A model generated the notes under the pieces. The model worked only from the letters and a program-made list of their open reading frames with translations. It searched no databases and was not told the DNA's origin. From Streptomyces sp. NBC_01549 (GTDB lineage: Bacteria; Actinomycetota; Actinomycetes; Streptomycetales; Streptomycetaceae), in the NCBI RefSeq assembly GCF_026339955.1, contig NZ_JAPEPW010000004.1, positions 186,001-250,000 of the forward strand: a stretch of 64,000 nt of DNA. Reading direction: 5' to 3'. Of this stretch, positions 1 to 7,225 are shown one piece after another. The translations under genes were made by a program, and so were the position numbers. Positions within the stretch are counted from its first letter, which is position 1. Each line of letters opens with the position of its first letter.

Positions 1-118
1 TCTGTGGACGATGATGCGTACGGTAGCGGACCGCCGCGTCCTGGAACGCACTGAGTGATCCCGGATTGGCCAAGGCACCCTGGGCCACCACGAGCTCTGG
101 CTCGGCGCCGGCCAGGAT
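1..118 (-). CDS. Fragment of an unidentified reading frame cut by the IS6 element
   Basis: The minus strand is open from the IS left end to the window edge, with G+C-rich third positions typical of coding DNA here. It reads ILAGAEPELVVAQGALANP and continues to the edge without a stop. I do not recognise the family. The IS6-family element begins two bases after it, so the 5' part of the gene was probably displaced. Both gene ends are missing, so this is an inference from codon pattern only. Confidence 0.3.
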   Translation of the reverse strand, partial: MLAGAEPELVVAQGALANPGSLSAFQDAAVRYRTHHRPQ

Positions 119-120
119 GT

Positions 121-983
121 GGCGCTGTCACGTTGGCTGACCGGGTGGGATGATCTTCGGGTTGATCTGCTGTAGGGGGGTTGTCGGTGGGGAGTGCGTC
201 GCCGTCGTACAGGGGGCACCGGTACCCGGTCGAGGTGATCTCGCACTGTGTGTGGCTGTACTTCCGCTTCCCGCTCAGCTTCCGCGAGGTCGAGGAGCTG
301 ATGCTCCAGCGAGGCGTCATCGTCTCCTACGAAACGATCCGCCGCTGGTGCGCCACGTTCGGCCAGGCCTACGTGAACGGACTGCGCCGCCGCCGTCCCC
401 GGCCCGGGGATAAATGGCATCTGGACGAGGTGTTCATCAAGGTCAACGGGGAGCTGAAGTACCTGTGGCGGGCCGTCGACCAGGACGGCAACGTGCTCGA
501 CATCCTCGTGCAGAACCGGCGGGACAAGGCCGCGGCCCGGCGCTTCTTCCGCCGTCTGATGAAGAGGACGCGTGCGGTGCCGCGGGTGGTCGTCACGGAC
601 AAGCTGCGTTCCTACGGCGCGGCCCACCGTGAGGTCATGCCCTCCGTCGAGCACCGCTCGCACAAGGGACTGAACAACCGGGCCGAGAACAGCCACCAGC
701 CCACCAGGCAGCGTGAACGCGCGATGAAGGGCTTCCGCAGTACCGGTGGAGCCCAGCGGTTCCTGTCCGCGTTCAGCGGCATCTCACCCCACTTCCGACC
801 CCACCGCCACCTGATGACAGCCTTCGACCACCGAGCCGAGATGACCATCCGCTTCGCCATCTGGGACCAGATCACCGGCACTGCCAACCGGCCCGCCACG
901 GCCTGAACACAGGCCCGGACCGCAGACCCACCACACCCCGACGCACCATCAGACAGTCACGCACCCAACAACGTGACAACGCC
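121..983 (+). mobile_element. IS6-family insertion sequence, apparently complete
   Basis: An 863-bp element carries one transposase gene between imperfect terminal inverted repeats. The left end at 121-135 reads ggcgctgtcacgttg. The right end at 969-983 is its reverse complement with one mismatch. I found no 8-bp target duplication next to the ends, so it may have been brought in by cointegrate formation or recombination. The right end lies exactly four codons inside another gene start (984-995, minus strand). A shrunken relative of the element sits at 3443-3828. Confidence 0.8.
181..906 (+). CDS. IS6-family transposase (DDE type)
   Basis: This is a 241-residue DDE transposase, the usual length for the IS6/IS26 family, which moves by replicative or targeted conservative transposition. 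The N-terminal helix-turn-helix part (FREVEELMLQRGV, then SYETIRRWC) precedes the catalytic core. The three acidic residues lie in KWHLDEVFIKVNG, VVVTDKLRSYG and NNRAENSHQPTRQRE. The frame is intact. The chosen start is TTG at 181, because the family usually begins a few residues before the PVEVI segment. A GTG at 187 is an alternative. It fills almost the whole element, with only short non-coding ends. Confidence 0.85.
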   Translation: MSVGSASPSYRGHRYPVEVISHCVWLYFRFPLSFREVEELMLQRGVIVSYETIRRWCATFGQAYVNGLRRRRPRPGDKWHLDEVFIKVNGELKYLWRAVDQDGNVLDILVQNRRDKAAARRFFRRLMKRTRAVPRVVVTDKLRSYGAAHREVMPSVEHRSHKGLNNRAENSHQPTRQRERAMKGFRSTGGAQRFLSAFSGISPHFRPHRHLMTAFDHRAEMTIRFAIWDQITGTANRPATA

Positions 984-1010
984 GTCCTGGGGCATGTTCG
1001 TTTCCTCCTT
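984..1010 (-). pseudogene. Start of a gene cut off by the IS6 element after four codons
   Basis: Reading leftward, a strong Shine-Dalgarno sequence (AAGGAGGAAACGAAC, minus strand of 996-1010) is followed by ATG at 995-993 and the codons for MPQD. The inverted repeat of the IS begins at the next base (983). What remains is a ribosome-binding site and the first four codons of an unknown gene. The rest is absent from the window. The reading frame at 1-118 could be part of the same gene, but joining the two leaves no recognisable protein. Confidence 0.45.
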
Positions 1011-1559
1011 CGTCGGCGGGACGGGGGTCGTGTGCTCGGCTGAGGGCTGGGGCCGCCGGCGGGGCCCGGGCGGATAGGGACCCAGCGGCGGCTGCCCGCC
1101 GAACCGGTCATGCCGGGCAGCCGCCGCGTCGCCCTGCGTGGGCGTGACTAACTGTCGGGTCTGGACGGCGAGTTGCAGCATCAGGCGCTCCCGGGCGATG
1201 AGCTCGCTGGAGGCCGAGCGTGTGTCGTGGCGCTGGAGCAGGTTGGCTGTGTCGAACAGCTGGTGGTGGCCGATCTCGACGGCGCGCCGCACCTCGTAGC
1301 GGTCGCTGCTGACGGCGGCCTGGACGAGGCCGGCGTGCAGAGCGGTGAGGCGCTGCAGGTAGAGGCGGCTTCGGCCTCGACGATCCGGGCGTTCTCGCCG
1401 GCACGGGTATCGATCCGGTCAGGCAGGTGCTCCACGAGCAGCGGGGCTAGCGCGGCCGCCGGCAACACGATGCTGAAGGGGACGCCGTGCATGAGCGCAA
1501 GGGCGGCCGCAACCAGGGTGAGGGCCGCGACGACGGCCGTGGCCGGCCGTACAGTCACT
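1011..1559 (-). pseudogene. Frameshifted small membrane protein, unknown family
   Basis: The frame starts with GTG at 1559 and gives an N-terminus with two hydrophobic helices (VVAALTLVAAALALMHGV and FSIVLPAAALAPLLVEHL), followed by ARIVEAEA. Near 1375-1385 the coding sense moves to another frame, which continues LYLQRLTALHAGLVQAAV and then a charged helical part (AVEIGHHQLFDTANLLQR, ELIARERLMLQLAVQTRQ). An indel therefore split the gene. No natural stop is clear before the next start signal at 1010. I do not recognise the family. It is divergent from the decayed gene at 1600-3442. Confidence 0.45.
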
Positions 1560-1599
1560 TTGCCGAGGCGGATCCGGTGTGCCGGTCGTCTACCCCCGA

Positions 1600-3442
1600 C
1601 GGCCTCGCCGCCTTCCGCGACCGTGCGCACGGCGTGGTCTCCGGCACCGTCACCGACGCCGCGAAGGGCGCGCCCATCGCCGGCGCCACCGTCAGCGCCG
1701 GCCGGACCACCGGGCACACCGACGCCAAGGGCGCGTATCGGCTGGTGCTGCCGGCCGGCAGCTACGACTTCCAGGCGACCGCCTTCGGCCACCAGGCGGC
1801 GGCCGCGACCGGAATCAAGGTCACCGACGGCGGCTCGGTCCATCAGGACTTCGCACTGACCACGGTCGCGACCGAGAACGTGTCCGGTAAGGTCACCGAC
1901 GGGTCCGGGCACGACTGGCCGCTGTACGCCGAGATCACCATCGACGGGGTGCCCGGCGGCCGGCTGTGGACCGATCCGGTCACCGGCGCCTACAACGTCG
2001 ACCTGCCCCAGGGCAGCGACTACACCTTCCACGTGACGAGCGCCTACCCCGGCTACCTGCCGGCCACCGCCTCGGCCCAGGTCGCCAAGACCGCGGTCAC
2101 CAAGAACATCCCGCTGTCCGCCGACTCCTGGAACATCACCGCGCCCGGCTACGCCCCGCAACTGACCGGCGCCACCCAGGGCTTCGACGCCCCGTCGACC
2201 CCGCCCGGCTGGAGCGTCGACAACGCCGAAGGAACCACCGGCGGCTGAGAGTTCGACGACCCGGGCAACCGCGGCAACACCACCGGCGGCACGGGCCGCT
2301 TCGCCGTACTGGACAGCGACCACTACGGGTTCGGCACCAAGCAGGACTCCAGTCTGGTCACCCCGGTCCTGGACTTCACCGACCGGAGCAGTCCGGAGAT
2401 CTCGTTCCGGACCGACTACCGCGGCTCGTTCGGACAGAACGCCTCGGTCGACATCACCACCGACGGCGGCAGTACCTGGAACAGCGTCTGGACGGCGCCC
2501 CCGCAGCCGGCCGACGTCCCCGGGCCGGCGACCGTCGACGTCCCGCTGACCGAGTACGCGGGCCGGTCCGCGGTGCGGTTGCGGTTCCACTTCGCCGGCG
2601 ACTGGACCAACTGGTGGAAGGTCGACGACGTCTTCGTGGGCAACCGCGGCCTGCGGTTGCTGCCCGGCACGGTCACCGACGCCAACACGGGCAAGGGCAT
2701 CGCCGGTGTCCGGGTCGCGGACACCTCGGGCGCCGGCGCGACGAGCACCGCCACACCTGAGGACCCGTCGGTCGGCGACGGCTTCTACTGGTTCTTCGAC
2801 CAGTCCGGAAAGCGGAACCTGACCGCGTCCAAGTACCCATACACCTCTGCGTCGAAGAGCCCGACGGTGATCGGGGACAGCACCGCCAAGGCCGCGTTCA
2901 CTCTCCAGACCGAGCAACTCGTGGTCAAACCAGGGGAGTTGAAGGCCACGGTGGCCTTCGGCAAGCAGGCCACCAAGACGCTGACGGTGACCAACACCGG
3001 CGGCGCCGCTGCCACCTTGAAGCTGAAGGAGCACGCCGGGGGCACCACGATCGCCGCCCAGGGTGCGGCGCTCCGGCGCGTCAAGGGCGCCGACTGGCAC
3101 CTGTCGATGACGAAGGCACCGGCCGCGGCCCGCGCCGCGGCCGCCTCCCCGCCGGCCGCCCCGGCAGCCGGCGACGCCTGGCAGGCGGCCCCCGACCTGC
3201 CCGTCCCCACCCAGGACAACTCCGTCGACAGCTACGACGGAAAGATCTACAGCGGCTTCGGCTTCAACGGCACCTCCGACACCAACGAGCTGTACAGCTA
3301 CGACCCGAGGACCGGAGCCTGGACGCAGCGGGCATCCGCCTCCGACACCCGGGAGGCCCCGGCCCACGGCTTCGTCAACGGCAAGCTCTGCGACGGCGGC
3401 CCGCCCCCGGCGGTGCGGCGACGGCGCGGGATCCCGCGACAG
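1600..3442 (+). pseudogene. Decayed carboxypeptidase-regulatory-like / kelch-repeat secreted protein
   Basis: One frame encodes a carboxypeptidase-regulatory-like beta-sandwich (VVSGTVTDAAKGAPIAGATV), a second such domain (VSGKVTDGSG), a jelly-roll-like part (DWTNWWKVDDVFVGNRG), a third CarboxypepD_reg-type repeat (PGTVTDANTGKGIAGVRV), and the start of a kelch propeller (YDGKIYSGFGFNGTSDTNEL, YSYDPRTGAWTQRAS). These architectures occur in secreted actinobacterial proteins, often as C-terminal parts of S8 peptidases. An in-frame TGA at 2246-2248 replaces what is probably Trp in GGWEFDD. The N-terminal catalytic part is absent, and the kelch part ends where the IS6 derivative begins at 3443. 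It is not functional as a full protein. Confidence 0.7.
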
Positions 3443-3828
3443 GGCGTTGTCACGTTGCCGGGTGCGCGAGAGCCCGATGGTGTGTCAGGGCTCGGCTGGC
3501 CCGGGTGTCGGATCCGGGGCCGCTGCGCCCCTGCCGACGACTTCGCCGGCATGGTCCCAGACGGCGAAGCGGGTGGTCGTTCCGGCTCGGTGCCCGGGGC
3601 GGCGGCCTTGTCCCGCCGGTTGTGGAGGAGGATGCCGGGTACGTTGCCGTCCTGGCCGACGGCCCGCCACGGGTAGTTCAGCTCCTGCCAGCCGATCCTG
3701 ACGAACACCTCGACCGGCTGCCGGTGCTGCCCCCTCGTATGACGGCGACGCGCTCTCCACGGACGGCTTCGCCTCCACCGTGATCAGCCAGAAGACCATC
3801 CCGCCGGGCCGGCCGACGTGACAGCGCC
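3443..3828 (-). mobile_element. Miniature deletion derivative of the IS6-family element
   Basis: Both ends of the 121-983 element are present in opposite orientation (right-end repeat 3443-3457, left-end repeat 3814-3828), with only about 386 bp between them. On the minus strand the transposase can be followed as SPSYEG, PVEVFVRIGWQELNYPWRAV, GQDGNVPGILLHNRRDKAAA and then RFAVWDH. Two internal blocks are missing, corresponding to about 226-430 and about 540-835 of the full copy. The first deletion joins at cgaggtg, which occurs at both breakpoints in the full copy. The ends are diverged by several substitutions, so this is an old relative rather than a fresh copy. Confidence 0.75.
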
Positions 3829-3929
3829 GGCGCGGCAGTTCTGCCTGCGGCAGGCCCGGCGGAGAGGTTCACGAGGTTGACGGTTTCGCCGGGTTCACGA
3901 AACCCCAAGGAGATGATTTGTTAAGACCA

Positions 3930-3959
3930 TTGACATATACCCGGGGCCTTACATACCGT
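3930..3959 (+). promoter_or_regulatory. Probable promoter of the alpha-xyloside operon
   Basis: TTGACA at 3930-3935 is a perfect -35 box. TACCGT at 3954-3959 fits the actinobacterial -10 pattern TANNNT with an 18-bp spacer. It lies upstream of the first operon gene at 4048 and just before the palindromic operator at 3966-3979, a typical repressible arrangement. Other -10 choices (TACATA at 3950) give poor spacing. Confidence 0.6.
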
Positions 3960-3965
3960 CCCCCG

Positions 3966-3979
3966 TCGAAGCGCTTCGA
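3966..3979. promoter_or_regulatory. Palindromic LacI-type operator
   Basis: TCGAAGCGCTTCGA is a perfect 14-bp palindrome with the central CG step typical of LacI-family operators. It sits just downstream of the -10 box, where a bound repressor would block transcription start. The LacI-family gene at the end of the operon (9545-10555) is the obvious candidate to bind it. Binding itself is inferred. Confidence 0.65.
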
Positions 3980-4010
3980 TTGCCGCGTCGAATCCATTCG
4001 ACGCGGCAAT
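3979..4010. repeat. 15-bp perfect inverted repeat in the operon leader
   Basis: attgccgcgtcgaat and attcgacgcggcaat face each other across two bases. The structure lies between the operator and the Shine-Dalgarno site (4034-4038), so it would be transcribed. The leader RNA can fold into a very stable hairpin of about 13 pairs with a small loop. It could be a 5' stabiliser, an attenuator-like element or a second operator. There is no U-run after it, so it is not a classical terminator. Confidence 0.6.
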
Positions 4011-4047
4011 CACACCGTTCGTCCGGCTCAGGTGGAGGTCACGTTCA

Positions 4048-5343
4048 ATGATGAAGGTGCGCAGATCGGCGGCAATCGCCGCGGCTGTCCTTGCGGGCAC
4101 GCTGCTGGTCACTTCTTGCGGAAGCTCCGGCGACAGTGCCGAGGGCGACGGCAAGACCCTCAAGCTCTGGCACTACGAGGGCCCGGACAGCGCCATGGGC
4201 GTCGCCTGGGACCAGGCGATAACCGAGTTCAAGAAGACCCACCCCGGTGTCAAGGTCGAGTTCGAGGCGAAGGGCTTCGAGCAGGTCCAGAAGACCGCCT
4301 CGATGGTGCTGAACTCCAGCAACGCCCCCGACGTCATGGAATACAACAAGGGCAATGCCACCGCCGGCCTTCTGGCCAAGCAGGGCCTGCTCACCGACCT
4401 CACGCCCCAGGTCACCAAGTACGGCTGGGACAAGCTGCTCAGCCCGAGCGTGACCACCACCAGTAAGTACGATGCCAAGGGCGTCATGGGCTCGGGCAAC
4501 TGGTACGGCATCCCGAACTTCGGCGAGTACACGATGGTGTACTACAACAAGGACCTCTTCGCGAAGAACCACGTGAAGGTCCCCACCACGCTCGCCGAGT
4601 TCACCGACGCGCTGGACGCCTTCAAGGCCAAGGGCATCACCCCGCTCGCCAACGGCGGCGCCGAGTACCCCGCCCAGCAGTACCTGTACCAGCTCGCCCT
4701 GTCCAAGGCCGACCGCAGCTGGGTGGACTCCTACGAGCTCTACAAGGGCAAGGTCAACTTCCACGACGCCGCCTGGACCTACGCCGCCAACACCTTCGCG
4801 GACTGGGTCAAGAAGGGCTACATCGCCAAGACCAGCAGCGGCGCGAAGGCCGAGGACGCCGGCGTCTCCTTCATCAGTGGCAAGGCGCCCATCTTCTTCT
4901 CCGGCACCTGGTGGTTCGGACGCTTCAACACCGAGAACAAGTTCAAGTGGGGCTCCTTCCTGTGGCCCGGGTCCAAGCTCACCCTCGGCTCCGGCGGCAA
5001 CCTGTGGGTCGTCCCCAAGAACGCCAAGAACAAGCAGCTGGCCTATGACTTCATCAACATCACGCTGAAGAAGCAGATCCAGAACACCCTGGGCAACCAC
5101 GGCGGCGTCCCCGTCGCGGCCGACCCGTCGGCGATCACCGACCCGAGCTCCAAGGGCCTGATCGAGAACTTCAACAAGGTCTCCTCCGAGGACGGGCTGG
5201 CCTTCTACCCCGACTGGCCGATCCCCGGCTTCTACGACGTCCTGGTCTCCGCCACGCAGAAGTTGATCACCGGCAGCGCGAGCCCCGACAAGGTGCTCGA
5301 CGAGCTGCAGAAGGCCTATGACGCGGGTGCCCCCACGTCATGA
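4048..5343 (+). CDS. ABC transporter sugar-binding lipoprotein
   Basis: This 431-residue family-1 extracellular solute-binding protein (MalE-like) captures an oligosaccharide outside the membrane and delivers it to the permeases encoded next. The signal peptide ends in the lipobox LVTSC, so Cys24 is predicted to be lipidated. The mature part starts with a Ser/Gly linker and then LKLWHYEGPDSAMGVAWDQ, a typical sugar-binding opening. Two ATG codons lie at 4048 and 4051 after GGAGG at 4034-4038. The stop overlaps the next start by 4 bp (ATGA). Substrate is inferred from the linked GH31 alpha-xylosidase: an alpha-xylosylated oligosaccharide is likely, though binding proteins of this family are hard to assign alone. 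Confidence 0.9.
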   Translation: MMKVRRSAAIAAAVLAGTLLVTSCGSSGDSAEGDGKTLKLWHYEGPDSAMGVAWDQAITEFKKTHPGVKVEFEAKGFEQVQKTASMVLNSSNAPDVMEYNKGNATAGLLAKQGLLTDLTPQVTKYGWDKLLSPSVTTTSKYDAKGVMGSGNWYGIPNFGEYTMVYYNKDLFAKNHVKVPTTLAEFTDALDAFKAKGITPLANGGAEYPAQQYLYQLALSKADRSWVDSYELYKGKVNFHDAAWTYAANTFADWVKKGYIAKTSSGAKAEDAGVSFISGKAPIFFSGTWWFGRFNTENKFKWGSFLWPGSKLTLGSGGNLWVVPKNAKNKQLAYDFINITLKKQIQNTLGNHGGVPVAADPSAITDPSSKGLIENFNKVSSEDGLAFYPDWPIPGFYDVLVSATQKLITGSASPDKVLDELQKAYDAGAPTS

Positions 5344-6242
5344 GCGCACGACCTATCCGGCTGCGCAACCCGTACTCGCTCTACCTGATCCCCGGTGTCG
5401 TCGCGTTTCTGGCGGTCATCGTCGTTCCGTTCGGGATGAACGTCTATTTCAGCTTCACGCGCTGGCAGGGCGTCGGCTCGCCCACCTGGGCCGGGCTGGA
5501 CAACTACCAGGAGCTGCTGAAGGACTCGCGGTTCTGGGAGTCCTTCAGGCACAGCGTCGCCATGGTCGCGGCGATGGCGGTGATCCCCACCGCGGTCGGC
5601 CTCGTCGTGGCCGCGGTCCTGTTCGACTTCATCGCCAAGCACTTCGGCTCGAAGCTGGCCAGCGTACTGCGGGCCTGCTTCTACCTTCCCCAGGTCCTGC
5701 CGATCACCGTGGCCGGCATCGTCTGGAGCTGGGTCCTGGCCCCCGACAACGGCTCGCTCAACGAGCTGCTGAAGGCGGTGGGCCTGGGCTCGCTCCAGCA
5801 GGACTGGCTGGGTGACCCGAAGTTCGCGCTGTGGAGCGTGATGGCCGTGATGGTGTGGGTGCAGCTGGGCTTCCCCGTCGTGATCTTCATGGCGGGGCTC
5901 CAGCGGGCCGATCCGTCGCTGTACGAGGCGGCCGAGCTGGACGGGACGAACTGGTGGCAGCGGTTCTGGCATGTGACGCTGCCCCAGATCCGGCCCGAGA
6001 TCTACGTGGTGATGCTCTGGTGCACCATCGCGGCGCTCAAGGTCTTCGGTGCCGTCTACGTCCTGACCAAGGGCGGACCCGCCGACTCGACCATCGTGCC
6101 GTCCTACTTCTCCTTCTCGACCTTCTTCGAGAAGACCGACGTCGGCTACGGCTCGGCGATCGCGACGGTGCTCACCGTCATCATCCTGACGCTGACCATG
6201 GTCGGGTTGCGCTTCCAGACCCGCGCGGAGGACGAACAGTGA
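5340..6242 (+). CDS. Sugar ABC transporter permease, MalF type
   Basis: This 300-residue membrane protein has six predicted helices, beginning with YLIPGVVAFLAVIVVPFGM. The inner-membrane-component EAA loop reads EAAELDGTNWWQRFWHVTLP, the contact site for the ATPase subunit. It pairs with the MalG-type permease encoded next to form the pore. The start overlaps the binding-protein stop (ATGA), and its own stop overlaps the next start (GTGA), so the three genes are translationally coupled. No ATP-binding subunit is encoded here. In Streptomyces such systems commonly share the ATPase MsiK encoded elsewhere. Confidence 0.92.
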   Translation: MSARPIRLRNPYSLYLIPGVVAFLAVIVVPFGMNVYFSFTRWQGVGSPTWAGLDNYQELLKDSRFWESFRHSVAMVAAMAVIPTAVGLVVAAVLFDFIAKHFGSKLASVLRACFYLPQVLPITVAGIVWSWVLAPDNGSLNELLKAVGLGSLQQDWLGDPKFALWSVMAVMVWVQLGFPVVIFMAGLQRADPSLYEAAELDGTNWWQRFWHVTLPQIRPEIYVVMLWCTIAALKVFGAVYVLTKGGPADSTIVPSYFSFSTFFEKTDVGYGSAIATVLTVIILTLTMVGLRFQTRAEDEQ

Positions 6243-7060
6243 AGGCGGTAAAACGCTACCCGGTGCTGGTGGCGATCATCCTCGGTGCGATCTTCATGGT
6301 GCTGCCGCTTCTGATCGTGCTCAACAACGCGCTGAAGTCGCCCGCCGACTATTCCGCGCACGGTCCGCTCGCCCTGCCCCACGGCATCAGCCTGAACGCG
6401 CTGAGCGACTTCTGGACCCGGGTCGACTTCGGGCGCATGCTCCTGAACTCGGTGCTGATCTCCGGATCGGTGGCCGTGTTCGGCGTCATCCTCTCGGTGC
6501 TCAACGCGTACGCGATCGGCATCGGCAGGATCAAGGGACGGGCCTGGATACTCGGCTTCTTCGTGCTGGCCAACGTCCTCCCGCAGGAAGCCCTGATCTA
6601 CCCGCTGTACTACCTGTCCAAAGAGCTCGGCCTCTACGACACCAGGCTCAGCCTGATCATCGTCTTCAGCGTCATCCAGGCGGCCTTCGGCACCTACCTC
6701 CTCTCCTCCGTGCTCGGGGCCTTCCCGAAGGAGATCATCGAGGCGGCCAGGATCGATGGCGCCAACAGCTGGCAGATCCTGTGGCGGATGGTGGTCCCGG
6801 TCAGCCGGCCCACCCTCGGTGTCCTCATGGTGTTCTTCTTCATCTGGACCTGGAACGAGTTCCTGCTGCCCCTGGTCATGCTGCCGTCCAACGACAACCA
6901 GACCGTCTCGGTCGCGCTCGGTGTCCTCCAGGGCCAGCGGCTGATGGACGCGACGATGACCAACGCGGCCGGCCTGCTCGGCGCGCTGCCTGCCATCGTC
7001 TTCTTCCTGGTCTTCCAGCGGACCCTGACCCGGGGCATCGCCGTGGGCGCCGTGAAGTGA
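6239..7060 (+). CDS. Sugar ABC transporter permease, MalG type
   Basis: This 273-residue permease has six predicted helices and the conserved cytoplasmic loop EAARIDGANSWQILWRMVVP. The start is GTG at 6239, overlapping the upstream TGA by 4 bp. A longer frame upstream is only read-through inside the preceding gene. The N-terminal helix VLVAIILGAIFMVLPLLIVL follows a short basic cytoplasmic segment. Together with the MalF-type partner and the lipoprotein it forms the importer of the operon. A strong hairpin follows at 7126-7165 before the glycosidase gene. Confidence 0.92.
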   Translation: MKAVKRYPVLVAIILGAIFMVLPLLIVLNNALKSPADYSAHGPLALPHGISLNALSDFWTRVDFGRMLLNSVLISGSVAVFGVILSVLNAYAIGIGRIKGRAWILGFFVLANVLPQEALIYPLYYLSKELGLYDTRLSLIIVFSVIQAAFGTYLLSSVLGAFPKEIIEAARIDGANSWQILWRMVVPVSRPTLGVLMVFFFIWTWNEFLLPLVMLPSNDNQTVSVALGVLQGQRLMDATMTNAAGLLGALPAIVFFLVFQRTLTRGIAVGAVK

Positions 7061-7125
7061 CCCGTGCCCGGACGGCCACGTCCGCGCACCCCTCCCGGGC
7101 GCGAACACCTCGCCGCCCGGGAGCC

Positions 7126-7165
7126 GCTCTGCCTTCCGCCCGCCCCCTCGGGCGGAAGGCAGAGC
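7126..7165 (+). terminator. Strong hairpin between permease and glycosidase genes
   Basis: A perfect 17-bp stem (7126-7142 with 7149-7165) closes a six-base loop in the 165-bp gap before the alpha-xylosidase gene. There is only a weak T-rich tail (gttcccc). It could be a partial terminator or a processing/stability hairpin that makes the transporter part of the transcript more abundant than the downstream part. Confidence 0.6.
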
Positions 7166-7225
7166 GCCCTGTTCCCCCACCCCGTACTGCGCACATCGAT
7201 AGCCCCACCGTGAAAGGCATCGACC

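Noticed and set aside
1181..3367. A 728-codon open frame on the minus strand
   Set aside because: It is the antisense shadow of the decayed carboxypeptidase-regulatory/kelch gene. It has no recognisable domain and low-complexity Gly/Arg/Val composition. Only its final part overlaps a real minus-strand remnant.
121..3828. Composite transposon bounded by two IS6 elements
   Set aside because: The two elements are inverted, one is a diverged deletion derivative, and the DNA between them is only decayed genes. Nothing suggests movement as a unit.
3435..3838. 8-bp target duplication around the miniature IS6 element (cgcgacag / cgcggcag)
   Set aside because: The two strings differ at one base, and the right one is two bases away from the repeat end. 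Chance similarity in G+C-rich DNA is too likely.
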